DNA from: Nonomuraea sp.
GTDB lineage: Bacteria > Actinomycetota > Actinomycetes > Streptosporangiales > Streptosporangiaceae
Assembly: GCA_013362835.1 (NCBI GenBank)
Contig: JABFVJ010000259.1
Location: 1-15,540, forward strand
Length of the DNA: 15,540 nt
Reading direction: 5' to 3'
The position numbers and the translations under genes were made by a program. Below the pieces are notes generated by a model, which saw only the letters and a program-made list of their open reading frames with translations, ran no database searches and was not told the DNA's origin. Every line of letters begins with the position of its first letter. The stretch's first letter is position 1. This document shows, piece by piece, positions 1 to 6,405 of the stretch.

Positions 1-388
1 ACAGCCGGTGCCGCTCGGCCCGGGGGTCGTCGAGCGGCGGCGGCGACGGCGCGGGCGGCAGGTGCCCGGCGAGCTCCGGCAGGTAGCCGCGCAGCGCGCC
101 GGTGACCGGATTGAGGGTGGCGGTCTCCGGCAGCGCGCCCTCGACGTGCCGCAGCGCGTCGAACACCGGCCCGTAAGGGAACGGCTCGCGGATCTGGTGG
201 CAGTGGCCGATCAGGACCGTGCGCTCTCCCTCAGGCAGGAGGTCGAGCGCGACCCTGACCAGCCGGGTCTTCCCGATTCCCGCCTCGCCCTGCACGAGGA
301 TGACGGCCGGAGGGCCGGTGATGGCGTCGAGGAGCACTTGTAACTGAGCGTCACGTCCGATCAGACCAGGAGAAGCGAGGCGTGTCAT
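1..388 (-). CDS. LAL/MalT-like AAA ATPase transcriptional regulator, N-terminal fragment (runs off left edge)
   Basis: About 129 residues are visible; the gene continues past position 1. It begins MTRLASPGLIGRDAQLQVLL, the 'IGRxxEL' lead-in of AAA_16/LuxR-LAL regulators. A Walker A motif, GEAGIGKT, lies at residues 34-41, and FPYGPVFDAL follows about 30 residues later, a stretch typical of LAL and adenylate/guanylate-cyclase-associated ATPases. The ATG at 386-388 is preceded by GGAGA six bases upstream, which supports this start. By family, such proteins are large cytoplasmic ATP-binding regulators of roughly 900-1000 residues, usually with a C-terminal LuxR-type HTH. That end lies outside the window, so a BTAD/SARP or cyclase-type fusion cannot be excluded. 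The gene lies 61 bp downstream of the last catabolic gene on the same strand. It could be co-transcribed with that operon or have its own promoter at the 400-438 dyad. Controlling the operon is an inference. Confidence 0.85.
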   Translation of the reverse strand, partial: MTRLASPGLIGRDAQLQVLLDAITGPPAVILVQGEAGIGKTRLVRVALDLLPEGERTVLIGHCHQIREPFPYGPVFDALRHVEGALPETATLNPVTGALRGYLPELAGHLPPAPSPPPLDDPRAERHRL

Positions 389-399
389 CGGGGTCTCCG

Positions 400-438
400 T
401 AACAGTGCAGGTTGACTCCCCCTGTCGGAATACTGTTA
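400..438. promoter_or_regulatory. Inverted repeat TAACAGT-N25-ACTGTTA upstream of the LAL regulator
   Basis: TAACAGT at 400-406 and ACTGTTA at 432-438 are perfect 7-bp inverted arms. They sit in the 61-bp gap between the stop of the last catabolic gene and the regulator's start, whose ribosome binding site begins just past the inner arm. The arms are AT-richer than the surroundings. The 25-bp spacer gives about 32 bp between half-site centres, near three helical turns, as for a regulator binding two separated half-sites. No convincing -35/-10 pair was found on the minus strand. Operator function is inference. Confidence 0.3.
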
Positions 439-449
439 TCCACCACGGG

Positions 450-1403
450 TCAGCCGGTGGTCAACCCTCTGTCTCTCGGCCTGACGCGGGCGCGCGGCAA
501 CGGCAGCGGCTCGGCGCCCGTGACCACGGTGTTGGCGATCGTGCCGATGCCTTCGACGGCCATCTCGACCACGTCTCCCGGCCGCAGCGGCGGCGGGTCC
601 TGGCGGCCCCGGCGGCCCCACAACTCGGCGAGGCAGCCGCCGTTGCCGCAGGTGCCGGAGCCGAGCACGTCGCCGGGCCGGATCCAGGTCCCGCGCGAGG
701 CGTAGGCGGCCATCTCCTCGAACGTCCAGCTCATGTTGGAGAGCAGGTCGTGGCCGATCTCCCGCCGGTTGACGCTGACCGAGAGTCGCAGGCGCAGGAA
801 GCCGTCGCCGTCCCGGTACGGCTCAAGCTCGTCGGCCGTGACCAGCCAGGGCCCGAGCGTGGTCGCGGTGTCCTTGCCCTTGGCCGGGCCCAGGTTGACC
901 TGCATCTCCCGGCCCTGAAGGTCGCGGGCCGACCAGTCGTTCATGATCGTGTAACCGGCGATGCGCACGTCGCCCGGCGCGAGGTCCCGCCCGGCGCGGC
1001 CGATCACGGCGGCCACCTCCAGCTCGAAGTCGAACGCCCGGCAGCCGGGCGGCACCGGCACCTCGTCGTACGGGCCGACGACGGCGTAGGGGTTGGTGAA
1101 GTAGAAGGCGGGGGCGTCGTACCAGGCGTCGGGGACGCCGCTGCGGCCGTCGACGCTCTTGCGCACGCCCTCGACGTGCTCCTCGAAGGCGACGAAGTCG
1201 CGTACGGCCGGCGGCTGGAACGGCGCCAGGAGCCTGACCCCGGCGAGCGGGATCGCGGCGCCCGCGAGGGATCCGGCCTGGTCGAGGCGGTCGTCGCGGA
1301 CGAGGTCGAGCAGGGTGACCCCTTCGGGGAGCGGCCTGATCGTGTCGCCCGCCACGACGCCGCAGCGGGTGCGGCCCTCGTGGGTGAAGGTGGCGATCCT
1401 CAT
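450..1403 (-). CDS. Fumarylacetoacetate hydrolase (FAH) family protein, operon-distal copy
   Basis: This is a 317-residue cytosolic enzyme of the FAH fold, which cleaves C-C bonds in, hydrates, decarboxylates or isomerises acyl-pyruvate and 2-oxo-enoate products of aromatic ring cleavage. By eye alignment with fumarylacetoacetase, the metal ligands are present: D69, E127 and E129 in FDFELEVAAVIG, and D156 in MNDWSARDLQ. H76 sits at the catalytic histidine position. The stretch GSGTCGNGGCLAELWG at 248-263 matches the family's C-terminal substrate loop. The start at 1403 (MRIATFTHEG) was chosen because it forms a TGATG overlap with the upstream dioxygenase stop; an in-frame upstream ATG lies inside that gene and was rejected. 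It is the last gene of the six-gene operon. The likely role is processing the dioxygenase product, but hydrolase, hydratase and decarboxylase cannot be separated from sequence alone. It is clearly divergent from the FAH protein that opens the operon. Confidence 0.9.
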   Translation of the reverse strand: MRIATFTHEGRTRCGVVAGDTIRPLPEGVTLLDLVRDDRLDQAGSLAGAAIPLAGVRLLAPFQPPAVRDFVAFEEHVEGVRKSVDGRSGVPDAWYDAPAFYFTNPYAVVGPYDEVPVPPGCRAFDFELEVAAVIGRAGRDLAPGDVRIAGYTIMNDWSARDLQGREMQVNLGPAKGKDTATTLGPWLVTADELEPYRDGDGFLRLRLSVSVNRREIGHDLLSNMSWTFEEMAAYASRGTWIRPGDVLGSGTCGNGGCLAELWGRRGRQDPPPLRPGDVVEMAVEGIGTIANTVVTGAEPLPLPRARVRPRDRGLTTG

Positions 1404-2335
1404 CAGACGGGAGGGGCGACGAACACGCCGCGGTCGACGTCGTTGAAGGACTCCTTGGCGACCAGCTCGTTCATGGGGTTGGCGGTGCCCCACTGGTCGG
1501 TGACCTCGGGCTGGGAGAAGTCGTGGACGTGCGGGTGCCAGGCGTCCTCGTCCAGTTCCTCCAGTTCGGTGGTGTATTCGACGGTGTTGCCGTGGGGGTC
1601 GAGGAAGTAGGAGAAGGTGTTGTCGCCGGCCAGGTGGCGGCCGGGGCCCCAGATCATCCGCACGCCGGCGCGCAGCAGTCTGCCGGTGCCGTACATGTAC
1701 TCGTCGAGGCCGCGCAGCTCGAAGCTGATGTGGTGCAGGCTGGCGTGCGGGCCGCGGGCGATGGCCATGCTGTGGTGCTGTGGGTTGCAGCGCATGAAGT
1801 GCATGACCTGGCCCATGTGGGGGTGGGCGAGGGTGTCGGACAGGGCGAAGCCGAGGTGGGTCTCGTACCAGAGGCGGGTGGCGTCGATGTCGGGGGCGTT
1901 GAGCACGACGTGCGAGAGCCGTACGGGGATCGACTCCTTGGCCTCCAGCTTGCGGTGCCTGCGTACGGCGACGTCGGCGGAGACCTCGACCGTGCGGCCG
2001 TCGAGGTCGAAGAACCGGAAGCCGTGGCCGCCGCCGGGGGTGTCGAGCTTGCCCGGCTCGCTGATCAGCCGGACGCCTGCGGCACGCAGCCGTTCGGCCA
2101 GCGCGTCCACGTCGGCCGGGGTGGCGGCGCCGAAGGAGACCAGGTCGAGGCGCTTCTCCTCGGCCTTGCGCAGCCGGACGACGTACTGCTCGGGCGAGCC
2201 TTCCGCGGCCAGGAAGGTGATGCCGGAGTCGTTGGCGACCTCGGTCAGGCCCCAGACGCCCGAGTAGAAGTCGCGCTGCCGGTCGTAGTCGGGCACGGCG
2301 AGGTCCACGTGCCGCAGATGGGTGATGAGTCTCAT
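1403..2335 (-). CDS. Type I extradiol (catechol 2,3-dioxygenase-like) ring-cleavage dioxygenase, two VOC domains
   Basis: This 310-residue protein has an N-terminal VOC domain (about 5-120), a catalytic VOC domain (about 138-258) and a roughly 50-residue tail rich in His, Asp and Trp. Placed by spacing against BphC, the full catalytic set is present. The Fe(II) ligands would be H142 (LSHVVLNAPD), H202 (LHHISFEL) and E253 (GNTVEYTTEL). The second-shell residues would be H187, H234 and Y243. The N-terminal domain lacks the triad, as is normal for two-domain enzymes. It would open a catecholic ring next to one hydroxyl using O2 and ferrous iron. The start MRLITHLRHV overlaps the amidohydrolase stop by 4 bp (ATGA). 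The FAD hydroxylase two genes upstream is a plausible source of its diol substrate, and the FAH protein directly downstream could take the product. The exact catechol is unknown. Confidence 0.9.
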   Translation of the reverse strand: MRLITHLRHVDLAVPDYDRQRDFYSGVWGLTEVANDSGITFLAAEGSPEQYVVRLRKAEEKRLDLVSFGAATPADVDALAERLRAAGVRLISEPGKLDTPGGGHGFRFFDLDGRTVEVSADVAVRRHRKLEAKESIPVRLSHVVLNAPDIDATRLWYETHLGFALSDTLAHPHMGQVMHFMRCNPQHHSMAIARGPHASLHHISFELRGLDEYMYGTGRLLRAGVRMIWGPGRHLAGDNTFSYFLDPHGNTVEYTTELEELDEDAWHPHVHDFSQPEVTDQWGTANPMNELVAKESFNDVDRGVFVAPPV

Positions 2336-3351
2336 GTGCGGTCCTTCAGGTCGAACAGGCGGACGGCGTTGCCGCCGCGTACGGCGTCGGTGTCGAGCCC
2401 GGCCGCGCGCAGGGCGGCGAGCGGGTCGGGGTCACCCATGTCGAAGGGGAAGTCGGAGCCGAGCAGCACGCGCTCGGGCCCGGCCACCCTGACCAGCTCG
2501 CGCAGCGCGGCCGGGTCGTGGGTGAGCGAGTCGAAGTGCAGCTCGCGCAGGTAACTGCTGGGCTCGCGGGCGCAGCCGCGGGCGTCGGGCCGTACCCGCC
2601 AGCCGTGGTCGGAACGGCCCAGGTAGAAGGGCAGGTAGCCGCCGCCGTGCGCGGCCAGCAGCTTCAGCCCCTGATGCCGGTCGAGCACGCCGGAGAAGAT
2701 CAGGTGGGACAGCGCGACGGCGTTCTCGACCGGCTGGCCGACGATGTTGGACAGGTACCAGCGGTCCAGCCGCTCGTCCAGCGTGCAGCCGAACGGGTGC
2801 AGGAACACGACCGCGCCCGTCTCGGCGGCCCGCGCCCAGAACGGCTCGTAGGCGGGGTCGGACAGCTCGCGCGCGGGTGCGTGGGAGGAGGGTCGGGAAG
2901 GCCCCGGCGCGTGGGAGGAGATCTCGACGCCCTTCAGGCCCAGGTCGAGTGCCTGGTCGAGGGCTTCGGCCATCAGGTCCGGATGCTGGAGCGGGACCAG
3001 GCCGAGGCCGTGCAGGCGGTCGGGGGCCTGCGCCACGTGCTCGGCGACCCCTTCGGCGGCCAGCCGGCACACCCGCGCGGCGAGCTCGGCGCCGGCCCAG
3101 TAGTGGTAGTGGCTGGGCGAGGGGGAGACGATCTGGACGTCGATCCCGGCCGCGTCCATCGCGGCGAGGCGGTCGGCCACCCGCGTGAGCAGGCCGATCC
3201 GGTCGCCGATCATCCGTCCCGACACGGCCGGCGCGTCGGGGCCGTTGCGGCGGGCGTCCAGCTCGCGGTGCGCGGCGAGGCCCGGCTCGCCGTCCACGGC
3301 CCGCTCGACCGCGGGCAGCAGGACGTGCGCGTGTACGTCCACCGTGGTCAT
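2332..3351 (-). CDS. Amidohydrolase-2 family protein, ACMSD-like (probable decarboxylase or hydrolase)
   Basis: This is a 339-residue TIM-barrel metal-dependent enzyme. The family signature is complete: HxH at H7/H9 (VDVHAHVLL), H185 in VVFLHPFG, H235 in LAAHGGGYLPF, and D300 in LLGSDFPFDMGD. This matches the zinc ligands and catalytic residues of aminocarboxymuconate-semialdehyde decarboxylase and gamma-resorcylate decarboxylase. The family includes non-oxidative decarboxylases of aromatic or muconate acids and some C-C or ester hydrolases. Either fits this operon: removing a ring carboxylate before cleavage, or acting on a carboxylated ring-fission product. The start at 3351 overlaps the monooxygenase stop by 4 bp (ATGA), and its own stop overlaps the dioxygenase start by 4 bp. 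An apparent 10-residue tandem duplication (SSHAP twice, around 145-158) lies just before the conserved LSDPAYEPFW segment. Family assignment is firm; the reaction is inferred. Confidence 0.9.
   Translation of the reverse strand: MTTVDVHAHVLLPAVERAVDGEPGLAAHRELDARRNGPDAPAVSGRMIGDRIGLLTRVADRLAAMDAAGIDVQIVSPSPSHYHYWAGAELAARVCRLAAEGVAEHVAQAPDRLHGLGLVPLQHPDLMAEALDQALDLGLKGVEISSHAPGPSRPSSHAPARELSDPAYEPFWARAAETGAVVFLHPFGCTLDERLDRWYLSNIVGQPVENAVALSHLIFSGVLDRHQGLKLLAAHGGGYLPFYLGRSDHGWRVRPDARGCAREPSSYLRELHFDSLTHDPAALRELVRVAGPERVLLGSDFPFDMGDPDPLAALRAAGLDTDAVRGGNAVRLFDLKDRT
2879..2920. repeat. Direct repeat with 30-bp period inside the amidohydrolase gene (in-frame duplication)
   Basis: The 12-mer GCGTGGGAGGAG occurs at 2879-2890 and again at 2909-2920, exactly 30 bp apart. 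On the coding strand this gives two copies of SSHAP ten codons apart. The reading frame stays intact. Relatives as I recall them pass straight from the GVEIS strand to a RELSDP-like segment, so one copy is probably extra. Confidence 0.6.
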
Positions 3352-4457
3352 GGCCGCTCGCTCACCATCGCCCCGACCCGCCCCATGAGGCCGGGCACGT
3401 CGGCGTCGCGTACGCCGTCGAGCTGCCAGCGGGCGAGCTGGACCGACGACTCCACGACCGTGCGCACCCGCTCGAACCGGCGTGCCGTGTACGCGTCGAA
3501 CAGCTCCTGGTCCACCCGCCCGCGCGCGAGCAGCAGCTCGGCCAGCACGCTCGCGTCCTCCAGGCACTGCGCGGCCCCCTGGGCGAGGGTGGGCGGGCAG
3601 GCGTGCACGGCGTCGCCGGCCAGCACCACGTTGCCCCGGTTCCACGGCCCGCGTACGAGCAGGGACTCGAACCAGGTGTAGTTGACCCGGTCGGGATCGG
3701 TGATGTCCGCGCGGATCTCCGTCCACGCCCCGCCGTACGGCTCGGCCAGGGCACGCATGATCTCCGCCTTGTCGGCGGCGGCCACGGTGGCCTTGTCGCG
3801 GTTCGGCTCGACGAGGTAGGCGTAGAGGGTGTCCTCGCCGGTCGGGCAGTAGCCGGCGATGAAGCACGGGCCGCCGTAGGCGAGGTCGGTGCGTTCGACG
3901 GACTTGGGGCGGCGGGCGTGCACCCGCCAGATGCCCATGCCGACCGGCTCGGGCGGCGCGTCGATGCCGATCATGGCGCGCACCGCGGAATGGATGCCGT
4001 CCGCGCCGACCACGAGGTCGTAGGAGTCGGTCGTGCCGTCGTCGAACACGACGGGGTCGACCGAGGTGACCGTGCGCCCCAGCCGGATGACGGCCCCGGC
4101 GCGTACGGCCGCGTCCACCAGGACGGCCTGCAGGTCGGGCCGGTACATGCCCATGGTGGCCGGCAGGTCGTCGCCGCCGCTGCGCAGGTCGGAGGTCTCG
4201 AACAGGAGGTCGCCGGCCGGGGTGCGGATGCCGACGGAGTCGAAGGCGTAGCCGCGCTCGCGCACCGCGCCCCACACGCCGAGCTCGCGCAGCACCCGCA
4301 GCGCGTTGCCCTGGAGGGTGATGCCGGAGCCGATCGTCGTCCACCGCGCCTTGACCTCGGCGACATGCGTCTCCACGCCGCCCCTGGCGAGGAGGGTGGC
4401 GAGGGCGGTCCCGGTGATGCCGCCGCCGACGATGAGGACCTTCAGGTTGTCGGGCAT
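3348..4457 (-). CDS. FAD-dependent aromatic monooxygenase (salicylate/3-hydroxybenzoate hydroxylase-like)
   Basis: This 369-residue group A flavoprotein monooxygenase would hydroxylate a phenolic or anthranilate-type ring using NAD(P)H and O2. The motifs are in order. A Rossmann GxGxxG lies at 11-16 (VGGGITG). A DG motif lies at 151-160 (GADGIHSAVR), which contacts NAD(P)H and FAD. A GD motif lies at 281-288 (GDAVHACPP), which binds FAD ribityl, followed by GAAQCLEDASVLAELL. There is no membrane segment. The start, MPDNLKVLIVGGG, forms a TGATG junction with the upstream cyclase stop; a GTG one codon earlier is possible. The stop overlaps the amidohydrolase start. Its length and motifs fit salicylate-hydroxylase-like enzymes, and its place upstream of an extradiol dioxygenase suggests it makes the catechol. 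The substrate cannot be read from sequence. Confidence 0.9.
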   Translation of the reverse strand: MPDNLKVLIVGGGITGTALATLLARGGVETHVAEVKARWTTIGSGITLQGNALRVLRELGVWGAVRERGYAFDSVGIRTPAGDLLFETSDLRSGGDDLPATMGMYRPDLQAVLVDAAVRAGAVIRLGRTVTSVDPVVFDDGTTDSYDLVVGADGIHSAVRAMIGIDAPPEPVGMGIWRVHARRPKSVERTDLAYGGPCFIAGYCPTGEDTLYAYLVEPNRDKATVAAADKAEIMRALAEPYGGAWTEIRADITDPDRVNYTWFESLLVRGPWNRGNVVLAGDAVHACPPTLAQGAAQCLEDASVLAELLLARGRVDQELFDAYTARRFERVRTVVESSVQLARWQLDGVRDADVPGLMGRVGAMVSERP

Positions 4458-5413
4458 CACTTCACCGCGATCGGGTTGACGGGGGAGCCGACGGCTCCGG
4501 TGACGGGCAGGGGGGCGGCGGTCAGGAAGAACTCGTACGAGCCGTCGGCCGCGCAGTCGGCGGCGAGGGCGTCGAGGTCCCACATCTCGCCGATGAGCAG
4601 GCCGAGGTGCGGGATCACGACCTGGTGCAGCGGCTGGAAGGCGCCTTCGAACTCGTTGGGCCGCACCTCGAAGCCCCAGGTGTCGGTGGCGACCGCGGCG
4701 ATCTCCCGCCCGTGCAGCCAGCCCGCGCTCCAGAACGACAGGCCGGGCGCGGGGCCGCCCGCGTAGTCGCCCCAGCCGTCGCGCTTGGCGCGGGTGATCT
4801 GGCCGGTGCGCACGCAGACGATGTCGCCGGTGCCCACCTCGACCCCGTGGGCCTCGGCGGTGGCCGTCAGGTGCTCCTCGGTGACGGCGAAGCCGTCGGG
4901 CAGCTCGCCGTCGCCGAACACGGCGGCCACGTCGAGCAGGACGCCGCGGCCCGCGACCACGTCGCCGATCCGTTCGATGCCGGTGACGAGGTCGCCCTCG
5001 CTGGTGACGACGTCCTGGGCCGGGCGGCCGTTCCAGGCCAGGCCGTGGTCGAAGATGTGGCCGAGGCCGTCCCACTGGGTCGAGCACTGCAGCGGCATCG
5101 CGATCACGTCGTCCGCGCCGCCGAACCCGTGCGGGAAGCCCTGCTTGCCGAGGGCGGCGTCGGCGCCGGTGTCGGTCATGGTGTGCACCGGGTTCGTCCG
5201 CCGCCGCCAGCCCTTCTGCGGGCCTTCGGCGTTGAAGGGCTGGGCGAGCGAGAAGCTGACGCCCTTCCTGACCAGCCGCGCGGCGGCCACGCGATGGGCC
5301 GGGGTGAGGAAGTTGAGCGTGCCGCGCACGTCGTCCGCGCCCCACCGGCCCCAGTTGGAATACTTGCGCGCCGCCTCGGCGATGGCCTGCTCAGCGTTCG
5401 TGTCAGCGTTCAT
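4457..5413 (-). CDS. Cyclase family protein (kynurenine formamidase/isatin hydrolase-like) with altered metal motif
   Basis: This 318-residue protein belongs to the COG1878 cyclase/arylformamidase superfamily, whose members hydrolyse cyclic amides, formamides or lactones. The canonical motif HxGTHxDxPxH aligns to residues 109-119, QCSTQWDGLGH. D115 and H119 are kept, but the two first metal-ligand histidines are glutamines (Q109, Q113). A C-terminal H263...E276 pair (PLHQVVIPHLGLLIGEM) resembles the second half of the active site. The protein is longer than the roughly 210-residue KynB type, with an N-terminal extension (YSNWGRWGADDVRGTLNFL) that I associate with the longer 'cyclase' subgroup. 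The start overlaps the upstream FAH gene by 11 bp, and the stop overlaps the monooxygenase start by 1 bp. In this operon it may open a lactone or lactam to release an aromatic acid, but that is inference. An altered-metal or inactive protein is the alternative. Confidence 0.82.
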   Translation of the reverse strand: MNADTNAEQAIAEAARKYSNWGRWGADDVRGTLNFLTPAHRVAAARLVRKGVSFSLAQPFNAEGPQKGWRRRTNPVHTMTDTGADAALGKQGFPHGFGGADDVIAMPLQCSTQWDGLGHIFDHGLAWNGRPAQDVVTSEGDLVTGIERIGDVVAGRGVLLDVAAVFGDGELPDGFAVTEEHLTATAEAHGVEVGTGDIVCVRTGQITRAKRDGWGDYAGGPAPGLSFWSAGWLHGREIAAVATDTWGFEVRPNEFEGAFQPLHQVVIPHLGLLIGEMWDLDALAADCAADGSYEFFLTAAPLPVTGAVGSPVNPIAVK

Positions 5414-6326
5414 CGCGGCACCTGATCCGCTGGGTGCCGAGGCCGGTGATCGTGCCCTCCATGACGTCGCCGTCGCGCAGGAAACGGCCGACGGCCATGC
5501 CGTTGCCCGCCGGGCTGCCGGTCAGCACCAGGTCGCCGGGCTCCAGCCGGACGATCTCGGAGGCGGCCGAGACCAGCGCGGCCACGTCGAAGAGCAGGTC
5601 CTTGGTGGACTCGTCCTGGAACGTCTCGCCGTTGACCGACAGCGTGATCCGCAGCGGCCCCTCGACGAACTCCGACGGCACCAGCCAGGGCCCGAGCGGC
5701 AGGAATCCGGGGGCGTTCTTGGCGCGGAACCAGTCGGTGCCGATCTCCTTCATGTCCTGGCGGAACACCAGGTCCCTGGTCGTGACGTCGTTGCAGATCG
5801 TGTAGCCGGCCACGTGGCCGAGCGCCTGGTCGCGGGTGACCCGGAAGGCCGGGCGGCCGATCACCGCGGCCAGTTCGAGCTCCCAGTCGTGCTTGCCGCT
5901 GTAGCCCGGCAGGACCAGGTCGTCGTACGGGCCGGCCACCGCGCTCGGCAGCCCCACGAACAGGTACGGCGTGCCCTCGGCGGCCCGCCGGTCCATCATG
6001 GCGGCGACCTCCTCGCGGGCCGCCGGATCGTCGGTGCCCCGGTGGGCCATGGCCAGGTCGATGACGTGGGTGCGGTAGTTGGCGCCCGACTGGATCACCT
6101 GCCCGGGACGCAGCGGCGCGCGTACGCCGAGCTCGGCCGCGTCCAGCCACGGCCCGTCGCCGGCCGCGAGTCGGTGCAGCTCGGGCAGGGCCAGGTCCCA
6201 CCCGCGCAGCAGGGCCTCGACCGAGTCCCAGCGCGAGCCGAGGTCGAGCACCCGATCTCCCTGGACGAGCCCGGGGAACGTACGGCCATGGGCGGTGAAG
6301 GTGCCCAGGGCGAAGCGTGGTGTCAT
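5403..6326 (-). CDS. Fumarylacetoacetate hydrolase (FAH) family protein, first gene of the catabolic operon
   Basis: This is a 307-residue FAH-fold protein. The metal ligands are visible as E149 and E151 (GKHDWELELAAVIG) and D180 (CNDVTTRDL). H87 lies in the GANYRTHVID segment that precedes the lid, and SPAGNG at 271-276 is the usual late glycine loop. The layout (GANY, then GPYDDLVLPG, then DWELELAAVIGR) resembles the 2-keto-4-pentenoate hydratase/oxo-heptene-dioate isomerase and acylpyruvase branch. It differs from the distal FAH copy, which looks closer to fumarylacetoacetase. GGAGG sits nine bases before the ATG at 6324-6326, giving this first gene the only clear Shine-Dalgarno of the operon. 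Its stop lies inside the cyclase gene (11-bp overlap). It would act on a ring-fission product; the exact reaction is not assignable. Confidence 0.9.
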   Translation of the reverse strand: MTPRFALGTFTAHGRTFPGLVQGDRVLDLGSRWDSVEALLRGWDLALPELHRLAAGDGPWLDAAELGVRAPLRPGQVIQSGANYRTHVIDLAMAHRGTDDPAAREEVAAMMDRRAAEGTPYLFVGLPSAVAGPYDDLVLPGYSGKHDWELELAAVIGRPAFRVTRDQALGHVAGYTICNDVTTRDLVFRQDMKEIGTDWFRAKNAPGFLPLGPWLVPSEFVEGPLRITLSVNGETFQDESTKDLLFDVAALVSAASEIVRLEPGDLVLTGSPAGNGMAVGRFLRDGDVMEGTITGLGTQRIRCRDER

Positions 6327-6354
6327 TGCGCGATGCCTCCGAAGTGATTGACCT

Positions 6355-6363
6355 CACTGTGGA
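6355..6363. repeat. Direct repeat CACTGTGGA, second half-site in the operon leader
   Basis: CACTGTGGA at 6355-6363 repeats exactly at 6412-6420, which is part of the 17-bp palindrome, 57 bp away. It lies 29 bp upstream of the first catabolic gene's start. The surrounding ACCTCACTGTGGA is a degraded version of the same dyad. A weaker second operator is a reasonable reading. Confidence 0.35.
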
Positions 6364-6375
6364 CCGCGCGACGGA

Positions 6376-6397
6376 ATGAGGGAAATAGATACCTCAT
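6376..6397. promoter_or_regulatory. Inverted repeat ATGAGG-N10-CCTCAT in an AT-rich patch of the operon promoter region
   Basis: Perfect 6-bp arms, ATGAGG (6376-6381) and CCTCAT (6392-6397), flank an AT-rich 10-bp spacer, the least GC-rich stretch nearby. On the minus strand the spacer reads through TATCTATTT, with TATCTA a possible -10 (6386-6391). The sequence 16-18 bp upstream is a poor -35. The promoter is therefore tentative, and activator dependence is possible. Confidence 0.35.
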
Positions 6398-6405
6398 ATG
6401 CGGGT

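Noticed and set aside
412..439. Plus-strand promoter-like TTGACT...TGTTAT near the LAL regulator
   Set aside because: It would drive transcription antisense into the distal FAH gene, and the -10 match is only partial.
1404..1493. Upstream start extending the distal FAH protein by 30 residues
   Set aside because: The extension lies wholly inside the dioxygenase gene and gives a non-conserved Arg-rich leader. The ATG at 1403 begins the conserved MRIATF segment and couples to the stop.
2332..5345. Open frames running together the amidohydrolase, monooxygenase and cyclase regions as fusion proteins
   Set aside because: Each real gene has its own start coupled to the previous stop (ATGA or TGATG). 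The upstream parts of the long frames are out-of-frame readings of the preceding gene, so there is no true fusion.
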